A DNA stretch of 27,929 nt from Treponema sp. (GCA_031264395.1 JAISEB010000053.1:1-27929); one strand, 5' to 3'; counted from the first letter of the stretch, positions 17,082-24,690 are shown. The notes: generated by a model not told the origin, from the sequence alone. Numbers and translations are program-made.

Positions 17082-17609
17082 ATGAGAAAAACATGCGTCC
17101 TTGTGTTGTTTTTATGCGGGGCCCTTTCGGGCGTACAGGCCCAGCAGCTGACCCGTTTCGCCGTGGTGGATCTTGTCAAAGTCTATTCGGCGTTTTTCCG
17201 GGAATCCCGCGCGGTGCGGGAATTTGAGGAACGCAGCGCGCGGATTCAGGCGGAAGTCGACCGCATGACCCAGGAGGTGCAGGATCTCAGGCTCAGGCAG
17301 GCTGAGGCGGCGCTCAAGGGCGACGAGCAGCAGGCGCTGCGCCTTGAAAGCGAAGCGTACCGGAAGACCGAATACTTAAGGGAGTATTACCGCCTGCGGA
17401 CACAGGAACTGGAGGATCAGAAAAAACGGCTTGCCCAGTCGGGCGCTTTTCTCGATCAGGTATACGATGAAATCCGTTTTATCGCCGAAAGCGAAGGCTA
17501 CAGCATGGTTCTTAACCTCAAGGAAAGTACCGGCATACTGTGGTTCAGCCCGACGGTTGACATTACCGACAAAGTAATTGAAAATTTGAGGTCCAAGGCG
17601 GGAAGATAG
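17082..17609 (+). CDS. skp: OmpH/Skp-family periplasmic chaperone
   Basis: Skp holds unfolded outer-membrane proteins on their way to the Bam machine. The 175-residue product has a signal peptide (1-20, ending GVQA before QQ), then FAVVDLVKVYSAF, the typical first strand and helix of OmpH, then a long charged coiled coil (about 40-125, with heptad-like E/R/Q/L runs) and a C-terminal strand-helix part (EGYSMVLNLKESTG). Length matches the family. GAGG lies about 6 nt before the ATG; the gene begins 9 bp after bamA and is surely cotranscribed. Confidence 0.92.
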   Translation: MRKTCVLVLFLCGALSGVQAQQLTRFAVVDLVKVYSAFFRESRAVREFEERSARIQAEVDRMTQEVQDLRLRQAEAALKGDEQQALRLESEAYRKTEYLREYYRLRTQELEDQKKRLAQSGAFLDQVYDEIRFIAESEGYSMVLNLKESTGILWFSPTVDITDKVIENLRSKAGR

Positions 17610-17613
17610 AAAA

Positions 17614-20343
17614 ATGCGTACCGCTTCTCCGGGGGGCGGTGTTGAAATGAGCCCCATGCAGGATCAATACAGGCGGATCAAACGCGAGCATGAGGGAGAG
17701 ATTCTTTTTTTTCGTCTGGGCGACTTTTACGAGATGTTTTCCGACGACGCCGTTCTGGTTTCGTCCCTTCTTAACCTTACCCTTACCAGCCGGGGCGGAA
17801 GGCCCATGTGCGGCGTTCCCTACCACGCGGCCCGTTCCTATATAGCCCGCCTGCTCAGGCTGGGGAAAAAAGTGGCGATCTGCGAACAGATCTCCGAGCC
17901 GGGAAAGGGGCTTGTGGAACGGAAGGTGGTGGAGGTGGTTACCCCGGGAACCACCGTGGACGAGGATTACCTTGACAAGGGCAGCTCGAATTATCTTGCC
18001 GGCCTTGCCGTGTCGGGCCGCTTTTTTTCCTTTGCCTACATAGAACTTTCGGCCGGTGATTTTTACGCTTCCTCTTTTCCCGCCGAGGGCGCGGAGGACA
18101 GGATCAGGCAGGAGCTTGAACGCCTTCAGATAAGGGAAATAGTCGTCCAGGAATCCGTTCTTGAGGAAAACGCCGGCATAGCGGCGGCGCTGGGGAACAG
18201 GTCCGGCCTTGTGGTGAACCGCTGGGCCGACTGGCTTTTTGACGCGGACCGGAGCAGGCGGCGCCTTGAAAAACAGTTTGGCCCGCAGGGGCTGCGAACT
18301 TTCGGCATCGCGGCCGAAAGCCCCGAGATCACCGCCGCCGGGGCGCTCCTTGATTACCTTGACGATACCGCCGGAAGCCTTCTTTCCCATGTCCGCTCCC
18401 TTACCCTGTACCAGGATTCCCGCTATGTGGGCATAGACGAATCGACGCAGCGCAATCTGGAGCTTGTCCGCAACCTGCGCGACGGAGACGTCCGTTTTTC
18501 GCTGCTTGAGGTGATGGACGAAACGCGTACCGCCATGGGCCGGCGTCTCCTCAAACGGCGCATCCTCCACCCGCTGCGGGACGGGGATCTGATACAGAAC
18601 CGCCTTGACATGGTGGAGGCGCTCTACCGGGATCAGGGGAAACTCAGCGCCCTCAGGGACATCATGGGGAAGATCCCGGATCTTGAACGGCTTTCCGCCC
18701 GGCTTGCCATGGACAGGGCTCACGGCAAAGATCTGGAAGCGATCAAAAACGCCCTGTCCGGCTTTGAGCGTGTTGAAAAACTTACGGGCGAACTTCCCTT
18801 CCGCTTCGAGTCTTCCGGAACGTCCCTGCCGGGCGAAAGGGGCGCCGGACGCGCCGCGCTTGCCGGAGTGCGGGAACTTCTGGAAAAGGGGCTCTGCGAG
18901 GACCCTTCCATCCTGCTTACCGAAGGAAAACTGATCCGGGACGGGTACAGCCCCCGCCTGGACGAACTGCGGAAGACGCGGAATTCGGGGCGGGAATTGC
19001 TGGAGGCGTATCTTGGGGAGGAAAAGGAAGCCACAGGCATTCCCGGCCTCAAGATGCGGTACAACAGGCTCATCGGTTATTTCTTTGAGGTTAACAAAGT
19101 ACACCTTTCCAGGGTGCCTTCCCGTTTTTTACGCCGGCAGGGCATTGCCTCGGGCGAACGCTTTACCACGGACCGGCTGGCCGCGCTGGAATCCGACATC
19201 AACGGCGCGGAGGACACGATAGTTGAGCTTGAAAAACGGCTTTTTCTTGAAATACGGGAAAAGGCCAAGGCCCGCCTGCCGGAACTTTCCGCGGCGGCCC
19301 GGCGCGTGGCGGAACTGGACGCCGCGCAGTCCCTCGCCAGGGCCGCCACGGTACGCGGCTGGATAAGGCCCGCCGTGGACGGCGGCGGAAGGCTGGAAAT
19401 AACCGAGGCTCGCCACCCTGTGGTAGAGGCCCACCTGCCGCGTGGGGAGTTCATTCCCAACGACATCATTCTGGACGGGGAGGGGATCTCCTTCGCCCTT
19501 ATCACCGGGCCCAACATGGCCGGAAAATCGACGTACCTCCGTTCCGCGGCCCTCATCGTCCTCATGGCCCAGATGGGGAGCTTTGTGCCGGCGCGCGAGG
19601 CGAAGATAGGCATGACCGACCGCGTCTACTGCCGCGTCGGCGCTTCGGACAACCTTGCCAGGGGCGAATCCACCTTCCTTGTGGAAATGAACGAGACGGC
19701 CTACATACTCAACACCGCCACCTGCAAAAGCCTTGTGATCATGGATGAAGTGGGACGGGGAACGGGAACCAAAGACGGCCTTTCCATAGCGTGGGCCGTC
19801 TGTGAGGATCTTCTTGACCGTATCCGGTGCCGGACCCTCTTTGCCACCCATTACCATGAGCTTTCCCTGCTGGTTCACCCCCGCCTTGCCAACCGCTCCA
19901 TGGAGGTGCTCGACGAGGGCGGTGAAATTGTTTTTTTAAGAAGGCTGAAAGAAGGCCCGTCCGCCGAATCCTACGGCCTCCATGTGGCCCGCCTTGCCGG
20001 CCTTTCGGAGAAACTGCTCGAAAGGGCGGGCCGCGTCATGGCCCGCATACAGAAGCGTTACGCCCTGGCTGTCGCGGACCGGCCGGAACTTTCCGCCCCC
20101 GGGGAGGCGGAAACCGGCGCCCAAACCGGGGAGTACGGGCGGCTTCTTGAGGATCTTGCCTCCCTGGATCCCGATTCCATGACCCCCCTCAAGGCGCTCA
20201 GCGTCCTTGCCGGGTTAAAAGACAAATACGCCTCCGGCCTCCCGGAGCGCGAAAAAAAACGCCGGCCCCGGGCCCCGGGAGGCGGCGTAAACACGCCCGG
20301 TTCGCCTGATGCGGAGGAACCCGGGCTCTTTGATTCGTATTGA
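17614..20343 (+). CDS. mutS: DNA mismatch repair protein MutS
   Basis: MutS recognises mismatches and small loops and uses ATP to signal repair. The 909-residue product shows GDFYEMF (36-42) with the mismatch-contacting Phe38 and Glu40 of the F-x-E motif, the connector, lever and clamp regions, Walker A TGPNMAGKST (631-640), STFLVEMNE, Walker B MDEVGRGT with Asp711-Glu712, and FATHYHEL. The tail is proline- and charge-rich and ends EEPGLFDSY, possibly carrying a clamp-binding motif (inference). The first ATG starts 4 nt after the ompH stop; the ATG at 17647 (MSPMQDQYRRIK) is an alternative that fits the family start better. Directly after the stop comes a palindromic hairpin element. Confidence 0.96.
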   Translation: MRTASPGGGVEMSPMQDQYRRIKREHEGEILFFRLGDFYEMFSDDAVLVSSLLNLTLTSRGGRPMCGVPYHAARSYIARLLRLGKKVAICEQISEPGKGLVERKVVEVVTPGTTVDEDYLDKGSSNYLAGLAVSGRFFSFAYIELSAGDFYASSFPAEGAEDRIRQELERLQIREIVVQESVLEENAGIAAALGNRSGLVVNRWADWLFDADRSRRRLEKQFGPQGLRTFGIAAESPEITAAGALLDYLDDTAGSLLSHVRSLTLYQDSRYVGIDESTQRNLELVRNLRDGDVRFSLLEVMDETRTAMGRRLLKRRILHPLRDGDLIQNRLDMVEALYRDQGKLSALRDIMGKIPDLERLSARLAMDRAHGKDLEAIKNALSGFERVEKLTGELPFRFESSGTSLPGERGAGRAALAGVRELLEKGLCEDPSILLTEGKLIRDGYSPRLDELRKTRNSGRELLEAYLGEEKEATGIPGLKMRYNRLIGYFFEVNKVHLSRVPSRFLRRQGIASGERFTTDRLAALESDINGAEDTIVELEKRLFLEIREKAKARLPELSAAARRVAELDAAQSLARAATVRGWIRPAVDGGGRLEITEARHPVVEAHLPRGEFIPNDIILDGEGISFALITGPNMAGKSTYLRSAALIVLMAQMGSFVPAREAKIGMTDRVYCRVGASDNLARGESTFLVEMNETAYILNTATCKSLVIMDEVGRGTGTKDGLSIAWAVCEDLLDRIRCRTLFATHYHELSLLVHPRLANRSMEVLDEGGEIVFLRRLKEGPSAESYGLHVARLAGLSEKLLERAGRVMARIQKRYALAVADRPELSAPGEAETGAQTGEYGRLLEDLASLDPDSMTPLKALSVLAGLKDKYASGLPEREKKRRPRAPGGGVNTPGSPDAEEPGLFDSY

Positions 20344-20392
20344 GGGTTTCATACCCCGCGGCTCTGCCGCGGTTATAAAGGGTATGAAACCC
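20344..20392 (+). repeat. Palindromic hairpin element, copy 1 (after mutS stop)
   Basis: Perfect 13-bp arms GGGTTTCATACCC (20344-20356) and GGGTATGAAACCC (20380-20392) enclose an inner stem CGCGGC-TCT-GCCGCG (20357-20371) and an 8-nt asymmetric bulge GTTATAAA. It starts at the base after the mutS stop. No T tract follows, so it is not a standard terminator, though it could protect or end the mRNA. It shares the 12-mer GGCTCTGCCGCG and the CATACC arm with the second element 36 bp on. Confidence 0.75.
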
Positions 20393-20414
20393 GAATATAA
20401 ATACCTTATGAGAA

Positions 20415-20449
20415 CAACATACCGCGTGGCTCTGCCGCGCGGTATGTTG
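20415..20449 (+). repeat. Palindromic hairpin element, copy 2 (before comF)
   Basis: Arms CAACATACCGCG (20415-20426) and CGCGGTATGTTG (20438-20449) pair over 12 bp and continue through a T-G wobble into GGC/GCC, closing on the same TCT triloop as copy 1, giving a 16-bp stem. The tip GGCTCTGCCGCG is identical to copy 1 while outer arms differ, as in diverged copies of a dispersed palindromic element. Confidence 0.75.
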
Positions 20450-20486
20450 ATTAAAGCGCCGCGCGGATTTGCGCCATATACCCTGT

Positions 20487-21209
20487 ATGCGTTTTTTCTC
20501 TGCGGAATACCTCTTTCCCCGTTTCTGCGGCCTCTGCGGAACCATCCTCATGGCGGATGAAAACAGATACGGCCTTTGCCTCTCCTGCCGCCCGGAGCTG
20601 GACGCCGCGGCGGTTTTTTCAGGCGGCGAACCGTGCCGGCGCTGCGGGCGGCCCCTCATTTCCGAATCGGGGACCTGCCTTGCCTGCAGGAATCCGGAGG
20701 AAGGCGGCGTTGATTCCGTTGCCGCCCTGTACCCGTATTCGGGCAAATACCGGCGTCTCCTTGCCGCCTACAAATTCGGCAAAAATCTCGCGCTGGGCCG
20801 CTTCTTCGCGGAAAAAATAATTGACGCCCTTGGCCGCCTTCCCCTTTCGGACATGAAAAACGCCGCGCTTGTCCCCGTTCCGCCGCGTCCCGGAAAGATA
20901 CGGAAGGCGGGGTGGGATCAGGTTGAATACCTTGCGGGGCTTCTGGAACGGGCCGGGAAAAAAAGCCCGGCGCTTCCCCCGGTCTCCAGGTGCCTGAGGA
21001 GGCTTCCCTCGGTCAGTCAAAAAGAACTTGACGGGAAAACGCGGAAGAAAAACCTTGCCGGGCGGATCACCGTCGTACGAAAGGTTCCCCCTCTGGCCGT
21101 TCTCTTCGACGATGTCATGACGACAGGTTCAACCCTCAAGGCGTGCGCCGGGGCTCTCAAGGCCTCCGGCGCGCAAAGGGTATACGGAGTATGCCTGTTT
21201 TACGATTAG
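20487..21209 (+). CDS. ComF-family phosphoribosyltransferase-like protein
   Basis: The 240-residue product has an N-terminal zinc-ribbon-like part with paired cysteines (FCGLCG at 13-18, LCLSC at 32-36, PCRRCG and CLACR after), then a type I phosphoribosyltransferase domain with VPVPPRPGKIRKAGWDQ and the PRPP-binding loop VLFDDVMTTGSTL (Asp208-Asp209). ComF proteins take part in DNA uptake in transformable bacteria; many relatives in other bacteria have no tested role, so a competence function is not implied. The ATG at 20487 is chosen because the cysteine motif follows at the usual distance; a TTG at 20469 is in frame but unlikely. No clear ribosome binding site. It converges with the ankyrin gene, 19 bp between stops. 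Confidence 0.88.
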   Translation: MRFFSAEYLFPRFCGLCGTILMADENRYGLCLSCRPELDAAAVFSGGEPCRRCGRPLISESGTCLACRNPEEGGVDSVAALYPYSGKYRRLLAAYKFGKNLALGRFFAEKIIDALGRLPLSDMKNAALVPVPPRPGKIRKAGWDQVEYLAGLLERAGKKSPALPPVSRCLRRLPSVSQKELDGKTRKKNLAGRITVVRKVPPLAVLFDDVMTTGSTLKACAGALKASGAQRVYGVCLFYD

Positions 21210-21228
21210 GGAACGTTATGAGCAAACG

Positions 21229-24015
21229 TCAGTTGAGTAGCGCCGCCGTACCGGCGTGGTTCCATCTCAGCGCTATATCCGCGGGGCTTTCGGCCGCTAT
21301 GTTTTTCACGTTCTTGTTGGCCCCCAGTTCCAGAAGCAGAACGACGAGTTCAGGTTTTTCGATCTTCGCCGCGTAGTGGAGTATGGTGTTTCCGGCGCTG
21401 TCCCTGGCGTTAATGCCCCTGCCCGAAAAGAGGGCGCGCACTCCCTCTTCACCCGCGGACAGCGCCGTTTCGGCGGGGGTTCTGCCGTCATTCGCGGAAA
21501 TAAAAGGATCGGCGCCCGCGTCGGCGATGAGTTTGGCAAGTTCCCAGGCGCTTCCGTCCGAGGCCAGGCGCAGGGGCGTGCGGCCTTCCCGGTCGACGGG
21601 ATTAAGCCGCGCTCCCTGATCGATGATGGTTTTTACGATGGAGGCCGGCGCTTTTTCCCGGACGGCGATGGTCAGCGGGGACGAGCCGTCGTCGTCAGAC
21701 GCGTAGATCCTGTCTTTGGTAAGCAGGGTCGACACCATGCGGGGCGACAGGGAGAGCGCCATGAGGAAGGGGGTCTTCCCCCCGGAATTACGGGCGTGTA
21801 TGGGGGCGCCGCAGTCGAGCAGCAGGGTGACAAGATCGCTCCTTTCCATTGCCACCGCGGCATGAAGAGGCGTGTCGCCTCTGGCGTTCCTCGCGACAGG
21901 ATCGGCGCCGTGGTTTGCCAGCCGTTCCGCCTGGGACGTAATTCCCCCCGTAACGGCCGCCATGAACGGGGTATTGCCGCCGTTGTCACGGGCCTCAAGG
22001 TCCGCCCCCCGGCGTATCAGCATCGTTTCAAGATCGGCAATCCCGAGCCGCACGGTTTCGTGCAGGGGAGTTTCCCCGGCAAGGTTATGGGCGTTGATAT
22101 CGCTTCCCGCGTCAAGAAGGCTTCCCGCGGCAAGGGGGGCGTTCCAGCGTACCGCCGTATGAAGGGCGGAATTCCCCAGGCTGTCTCTGGCGTGAAGGGA
22201 AGCCCCGGCGGCAAGCAGAACCCGGATCGTCGATGAGCCGTTGTACTTGGCCGCCGTAAAGAGGGGAGTTTCCCCGGTGGCGTTGGCGGCTTCGGTGGGG
22301 GCCCCTTCCTGTATGAGATAGGGAATGTACGCGTCAAGTTTCCACTGCGCCGCGTAATGAAGGATGGAATTTCCAAGCCCGTCCCTGGTTTCCAGCGTAA
22401 GGGGAGTTATCATCCATTTCCGTATTGTTCCCGGCGAATGGAACGCGAGGTACAGGGGAGACTCTTCACGGGCGTTCGGGGCAAAAATATCCGCCCCCCG
22501 GGAAAGGAGGAGAGATCCCGTTTCTTCCTCGTTCTGGCGCGCCGCGATATGCAGCCCTGTGTCGCCTTCCTTGTTACGCACGTTCACCATGGCCCTCCTG
22601 TCAAGGATCAGCCCCGCGATCTTCGCGCTTCCGTGGTTCCGTATGGTGATATGGAGCAGCGTATTGCCGGCGCTGTCGCTTTTCTGCACCGTTTCTTCGG
22701 TAACAAGCTGTTCAAGAAGCGGGCTTCCGTCCAGCAGCGCCTTTTCGTAAGGGGTAATTCCCGCGTTGTCCGCGGCAAATATGTCCGAACCGTATGAAAG
22801 AAGGGGCGGCACGACGCCCTCGCGGTTTTCCTCGATGGCAAGGTACAGGGCCGTTTTTCCGTCTATGTTGCGGATGGAAGTGTCGGCGCCTCCCCCAAGC
22901 AGCGTCTGGATTATGTCCGGGCCGCGGTTAAGCGTTACCGCGATGTGGAGGGGCGATTCGCCGTGTACGTCGCGTATGTTGGGATTTGCCCCCCGTGAAA
23001 GAAAAAGGGAAAGGGCTTCGCGGTGTACCGCTTCCGGAATGGCGACGTGGAGTACCGTGTTGCCTTTGGCGTCCTGCGCGTTGATACCGGCCCCTTCGTC
23101 AAGAAGAAGTTCCATGGCCCTCATGTTCCCCGATCTCGCGGCTTCATGAAGCGGTGTGGTTCCCGATGCGTTCTTGATGTTGACATCGGCCTTTCTGGCG
23201 ATGAGAAAACTGATGAATCCCGTGTAGCCTTCGCGGGCCGCCGCGTGGAGGGGGGCGGATCCATCCGCGCCCCGGATGTTGTAGTTGATAATGCGCGCCG
23301 CGGGGGCGAACCAGGCAAAGAGGGGAAGATCCGAACGGGCGCCGCGCAGTATGAGCAGTTCCGCGCATTCCATGTGGCTCTGCGAATCGGGCCGTTCCAG
23401 CGCGAGATCGAGGGGATTTTTCCCGCCGTTGTCCTTGCTGTCAAGGGGACTTTCCCCCTCAAGTATGATACGGACGGCCTCCGTACTGCCGGCTGCGGCG
23501 GCGATGTGGAGAATCGTCCTTCCGTTGTTATCTGTTGACTTTACGGAAGCGGGGTCAAGGATCGCCCTGAGAAAGGCCCCCCCCGAGGAGACGGCGGTGG
23601 CGGCGGGACTTGTTCCTCCGGGCATTGAGGCGTGAATATCCGCCCCGGCGGCGGTGAACACCCCGGCGGTTTTGCCGTCCCTTTTTCCGGCGCTTATTCC
23701 AAGCGGCGTGCGGCCGTCGTTGTCAACGGCGTCTACTTCCGCCCCCAGCGAAATAAAAAAGGACGCAAGCGCGGAATCCCCTGTTTCGGCCGCCATGTGC
23801 AGCGGGGTTCTGCCCCGGCTGTCCCTGTCGCCGACGCTGGTCTGGCCGAGGAACAGGGCTCTTGCCTTTTCGGCGTCCCCCTTTTCAAGAAGGGTCCAGA
23901 CATCTTCGGCTTCGGCGGGCGCCTGTTTGGGGGCGGCTTTCCGGCCTCCGGCGTAAAGGAACGTACACATGAAAATCCCCGTAAAAAGGGATACGGCAAG
24001 AATTCTGGTTTTCAT
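21229..24015 (-). CDS. Exported ankyrin-repeat protein, about 26 repeats
   Basis: The 928-residue product begins with a Sec signal peptide (1-22, ILAVSLFTGIFMCTFLYAGG), so the repeats lie in the periplasm or outside. From about residue 60 to the end it is almost entirely ankyrin repeats of about 33 residues. Good examples are RGRTPLHMAAETGD, GTTPLHEAARSGN, GETPLHETVRLG and GNTILHYAAKIEKPELVVLLLELGAN in pieces; I count about 26 units, a few degenerate (for instance TPYEKALLDGS). The final repeat ends at the stop with no capping domain. Ankyrin solenoids bind other proteins; the partner here is unknown. No ribosome binding site precedes the ATG. Monocistronic, flanked by the convergent comF gene and a structured region. 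Confidence 0.92.
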   Translation of the reverse strand: MKTRILAVSLFTGIFMCTFLYAGGRKAAPKQAPAEAEDVWTLLEKGDAEKARALFLGQTSVGDRDSRGRTPLHMAAETGDSALASFFISLGAEVDAVDNDGRTPLGISAGKRDGKTAGVFTAAGADIHASMPGGTSPAATAVSSGGAFLRAILDPASVKSTDNNGRTILHIAAAAGSTEAVRIILEGESPLDSKDNGGKNPLDLALERPDSQSHMECAELLILRGARSDLPLFAWFAPAARIINYNIRGADGSAPLHAAAREGYTGFISFLIARKADVNIKNASGTTPLHEAARSGNMRAMELLLDEGAGINAQDAKGNTVLHVAIPEAVHREALSLFLSRGANPNIRDVHGESPLHIAVTLNRGPDIIQTLLGGGADTSIRNIDGKTALYLAIEENREGVVPPLLSYGSDIFAADNAGITPYEKALLDGSPLLEQLVTEETVQKSDSAGNTLLHITIRNHGSAKIAGLILDRRAMVNVRNKEGDTGLHIAARQNEEETGSLLLSRGADIFAPNAREESPLYLAFHSPGTIRKWMITPLTLETRDGLGNSILHYAAQWKLDAYIPYLIQEGAPTEAANATGETPLFTAAKYNGSSTIRVLLAAGASLHARDSLGNSALHTAVRWNAPLAAGSLLDAGSDINAHNLAGETPLHETVRLGIADLETMLIRRGADLEARDNGGNTPFMAAVTGGITSQAERLANHGADPVARNARGDTPLHAAVAMERSDLVTLLLDCGAPIHARNSGGKTPFLMALSLSPRMVSTLLTKDRIYASDDDGSSPLTIAVREKAPASIVKTIIDQGARLNPVDREGRTPLRLASDGSAWELAKLIADAGADPFISANDGRTPAETALSAGEEGVRALFSGRGINARDSAGNTILHYAAKIEKPELVVLLLELGANKNVKNIAAESPADIALRWNHAGTAALLN

Positions 24016-24050
24016 AGTATTATCATCGACAATAAAAAGGCGCTTATGTA

Positions 24051-24099
24051 GGAGCCCCTTCCAAAATCGGTTGTTTTGTAACCGGCTCCCCCGGTTTTT
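24051..24099 (+). promoter_or_regulatory. Possible attenuator: terminator-like hairpin with a competing upstream stem
   Basis: AACCGG (24080-24085), loop CTCCC and CCGGTT (24091-24096), followed by more T (to 24099), resembles a short Rho-independent terminator on the plus strand. Its left arm can pair instead with upstream GGTT (24069-24072), in line with GGAGCC (24051-24056) pairing GGCTCC (24084-24089). The two folds exclude each other, as in attenuators. It precedes a 54-codon gene on the same strand. No convincing promoter upstream is visible, so transcription through it is unproven. Confidence 0.35.
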
Positions 24100-24118
24100 C
24101 GCCCTTTGCCCCGCAAAA

Positions 24119-24130
24119 TTGCCGATAATG
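24119..24130 (+). promoter_or_regulatory. Promoter-like 12-mer TTGCCGATAATG, copy 1
   Basis: GATAAT (24124-24129) looks like a -10 box and ends 5 nt before the ATG at 24135; the same 12-mer recurs at 24664-24675 before the OmpA-domain gene. No good -35 box is seen. If used, the mRNA of the 54-codon gene would be leaderless. Confidence 0.35.
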
Positions 24131-24134
24131 CCGT

Positions 24135-24299
24135 ATGGATTATGAAGCGTTAACCACCGAAAAGCGGCGCATCATCAAGGATCTCGCGGAAAAGGCCATT
24201 TTTCTAAGGCCCGCCCTCGCGACCTTTTCCGACAAGAACCTCAGTGAAAAAATTGAAGATTTTGCCCGGTTTATCGCGGAATCTTTGACAGATGCGTAA
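24135..24299 (+). CDS. Small hypothetical protein, 54 residues
   Basis: A short reading frame encodes MDYEALTTEKRRIIKDLAEK at its start and ends AESLTDA before TAA. It is highly charged and predicted helical, without a signal peptide or membrane segment, so probably cytoplasmic. Third-position GC bias agrees with neighbouring genes, and an in-frame stop at 24126-24128 fixes the ATG at 24135. There is no ribosome binding site; a GATAAT box ends 5 nt upstream. It converges with the zinc-motif gene, 39 bp between stops. I do not recognise a family. Confidence 0.55.
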   Translation: MDYEALTTEKRRIIKDLAEKAIFLRPALATFSDKNLSEKIEDFARFIAESLTDA

Positions 24300-24338
24300 A
24301 GCTCGTTCACCACTGGTTTTAGTGTAATCAGCCCGGCT

Positions 24339-24596
24339 CTATTTTTGATGGTTACCTGTGGGACTGTGTTTGCAGCCCATGCCAAAGTCGGCTGAACCGC
24401 AGTAGATGCACTTGTTGGCGCCGTGCCCGTGGACGTGCTTGCGGGTCGGCGTTTGAAGGCATCCGTTTCCATAGGATGATTTTCCGCAGTAGATACAGTG
24501 TTTTTCATCATTGTTGTGCTGGTGAAGCCCGTTGAGGCTTTTGGGACAGCCGGGACCGTAACTGGAAGAACCGCAAAATTGACATTTACTGACCAT
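24339..24596 (-). CDS. Small protein with three tandem CxxC...C zinc-binding-like units
   Basis: The 85-residue product is three copies of one unit: KCQFCGSSSYGPGC (4-17), HCIYCGKSSYGNGC (33-46) and KCIYCGSADFGMGC (62-75), each followed by a Ser/Thr-Pro or Ser-Leu turn and His-rich text (LHQH, KHVHGHG, NHQK). Each unit offers three Cys plus His, enough to bind one zinc, so this is probably a small metal-binding protein, maybe acting in nucleic-acid or protein binding. No signal peptide. AGGAG (24607-24603) lies 6 nt before the ATG, the best ribosome binding site in this region. Base composition is less GC-rich than the large neighbours. Family name unknown to me; zinc binding is inferred from the pattern. 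Confidence 0.85.
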   Translation of the reverse strand: MVSKCQFCGSSSYGPGCPKSLNGLHQHNNDEKHCIYCGKSSYGNGCLQTPTRKHVHGHGANKCIYCGSADFGMGCKHSPTGNHQK

Positions 24597-24609
24597 TGAT
24601 AACTCCTAT

Positions 24610-24638
24610 AGTATATATATCGGCATGTTCCGTCTAAA
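24610..24638 (-). promoter_or_regulatory. Candidate promoter of the zinc-motif gene
   Basis: On the minus strand TTTAGA (24638-24633), a 17-bp spacer and TATACT (24615-24610) stand 13 nt before the ATG. Predicted initiation near 24604-24603 would put the AGGAG at or near the 5' end of the mRNA. Confidence 0.45.
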
Positions 24639-24644
24639 AACACG

Positions 24645-24675
24645 CGGCAAAAACGGGATTGTTTTGCCGATAATG
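24645..24675 (+). promoter_or_regulatory. Operator-like palindrome overlapping a -10-like box (12-mer copy 2)
   Basis: CGGCAAAA (24645-24652) and TTTTGCCG (24662-24669) are perfect 8-bp inverted arms with a 9-bp centre. The right arm runs into GATAAT (24669-24674), giving the TTGCCGATAATG 12-mer also seen at 24119. The position next to a -10 box before the OmpA-domain gene fits a repressor operator; this is an inference and no -35 is clear. Confidence 0.4.
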
Positions 24676-24690
24676 AAGAGGGAGTACCGC

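Noticed and set aside
17563..19104. 513-codon minus-strand reading frame opposite mutS
   Set aside because: It is a mirror of the biased codons of mutS, whose catalytic motifs are unmistakable; the product is basic, proline-rich and without domains.
20469..20486. TTG start for the comF-like gene at 20469
   Set aside because: TTG without a ribosome binding site; the ATG at 20487 puts the first zinc-type cysteines at the usual distance.
21210..21228. Hairpin ACGTT/AACGT between comF and the ankyrin gene
   Set aside because: Only 5 bp of weak stem without a T run on either side; too slight to call a terminator.
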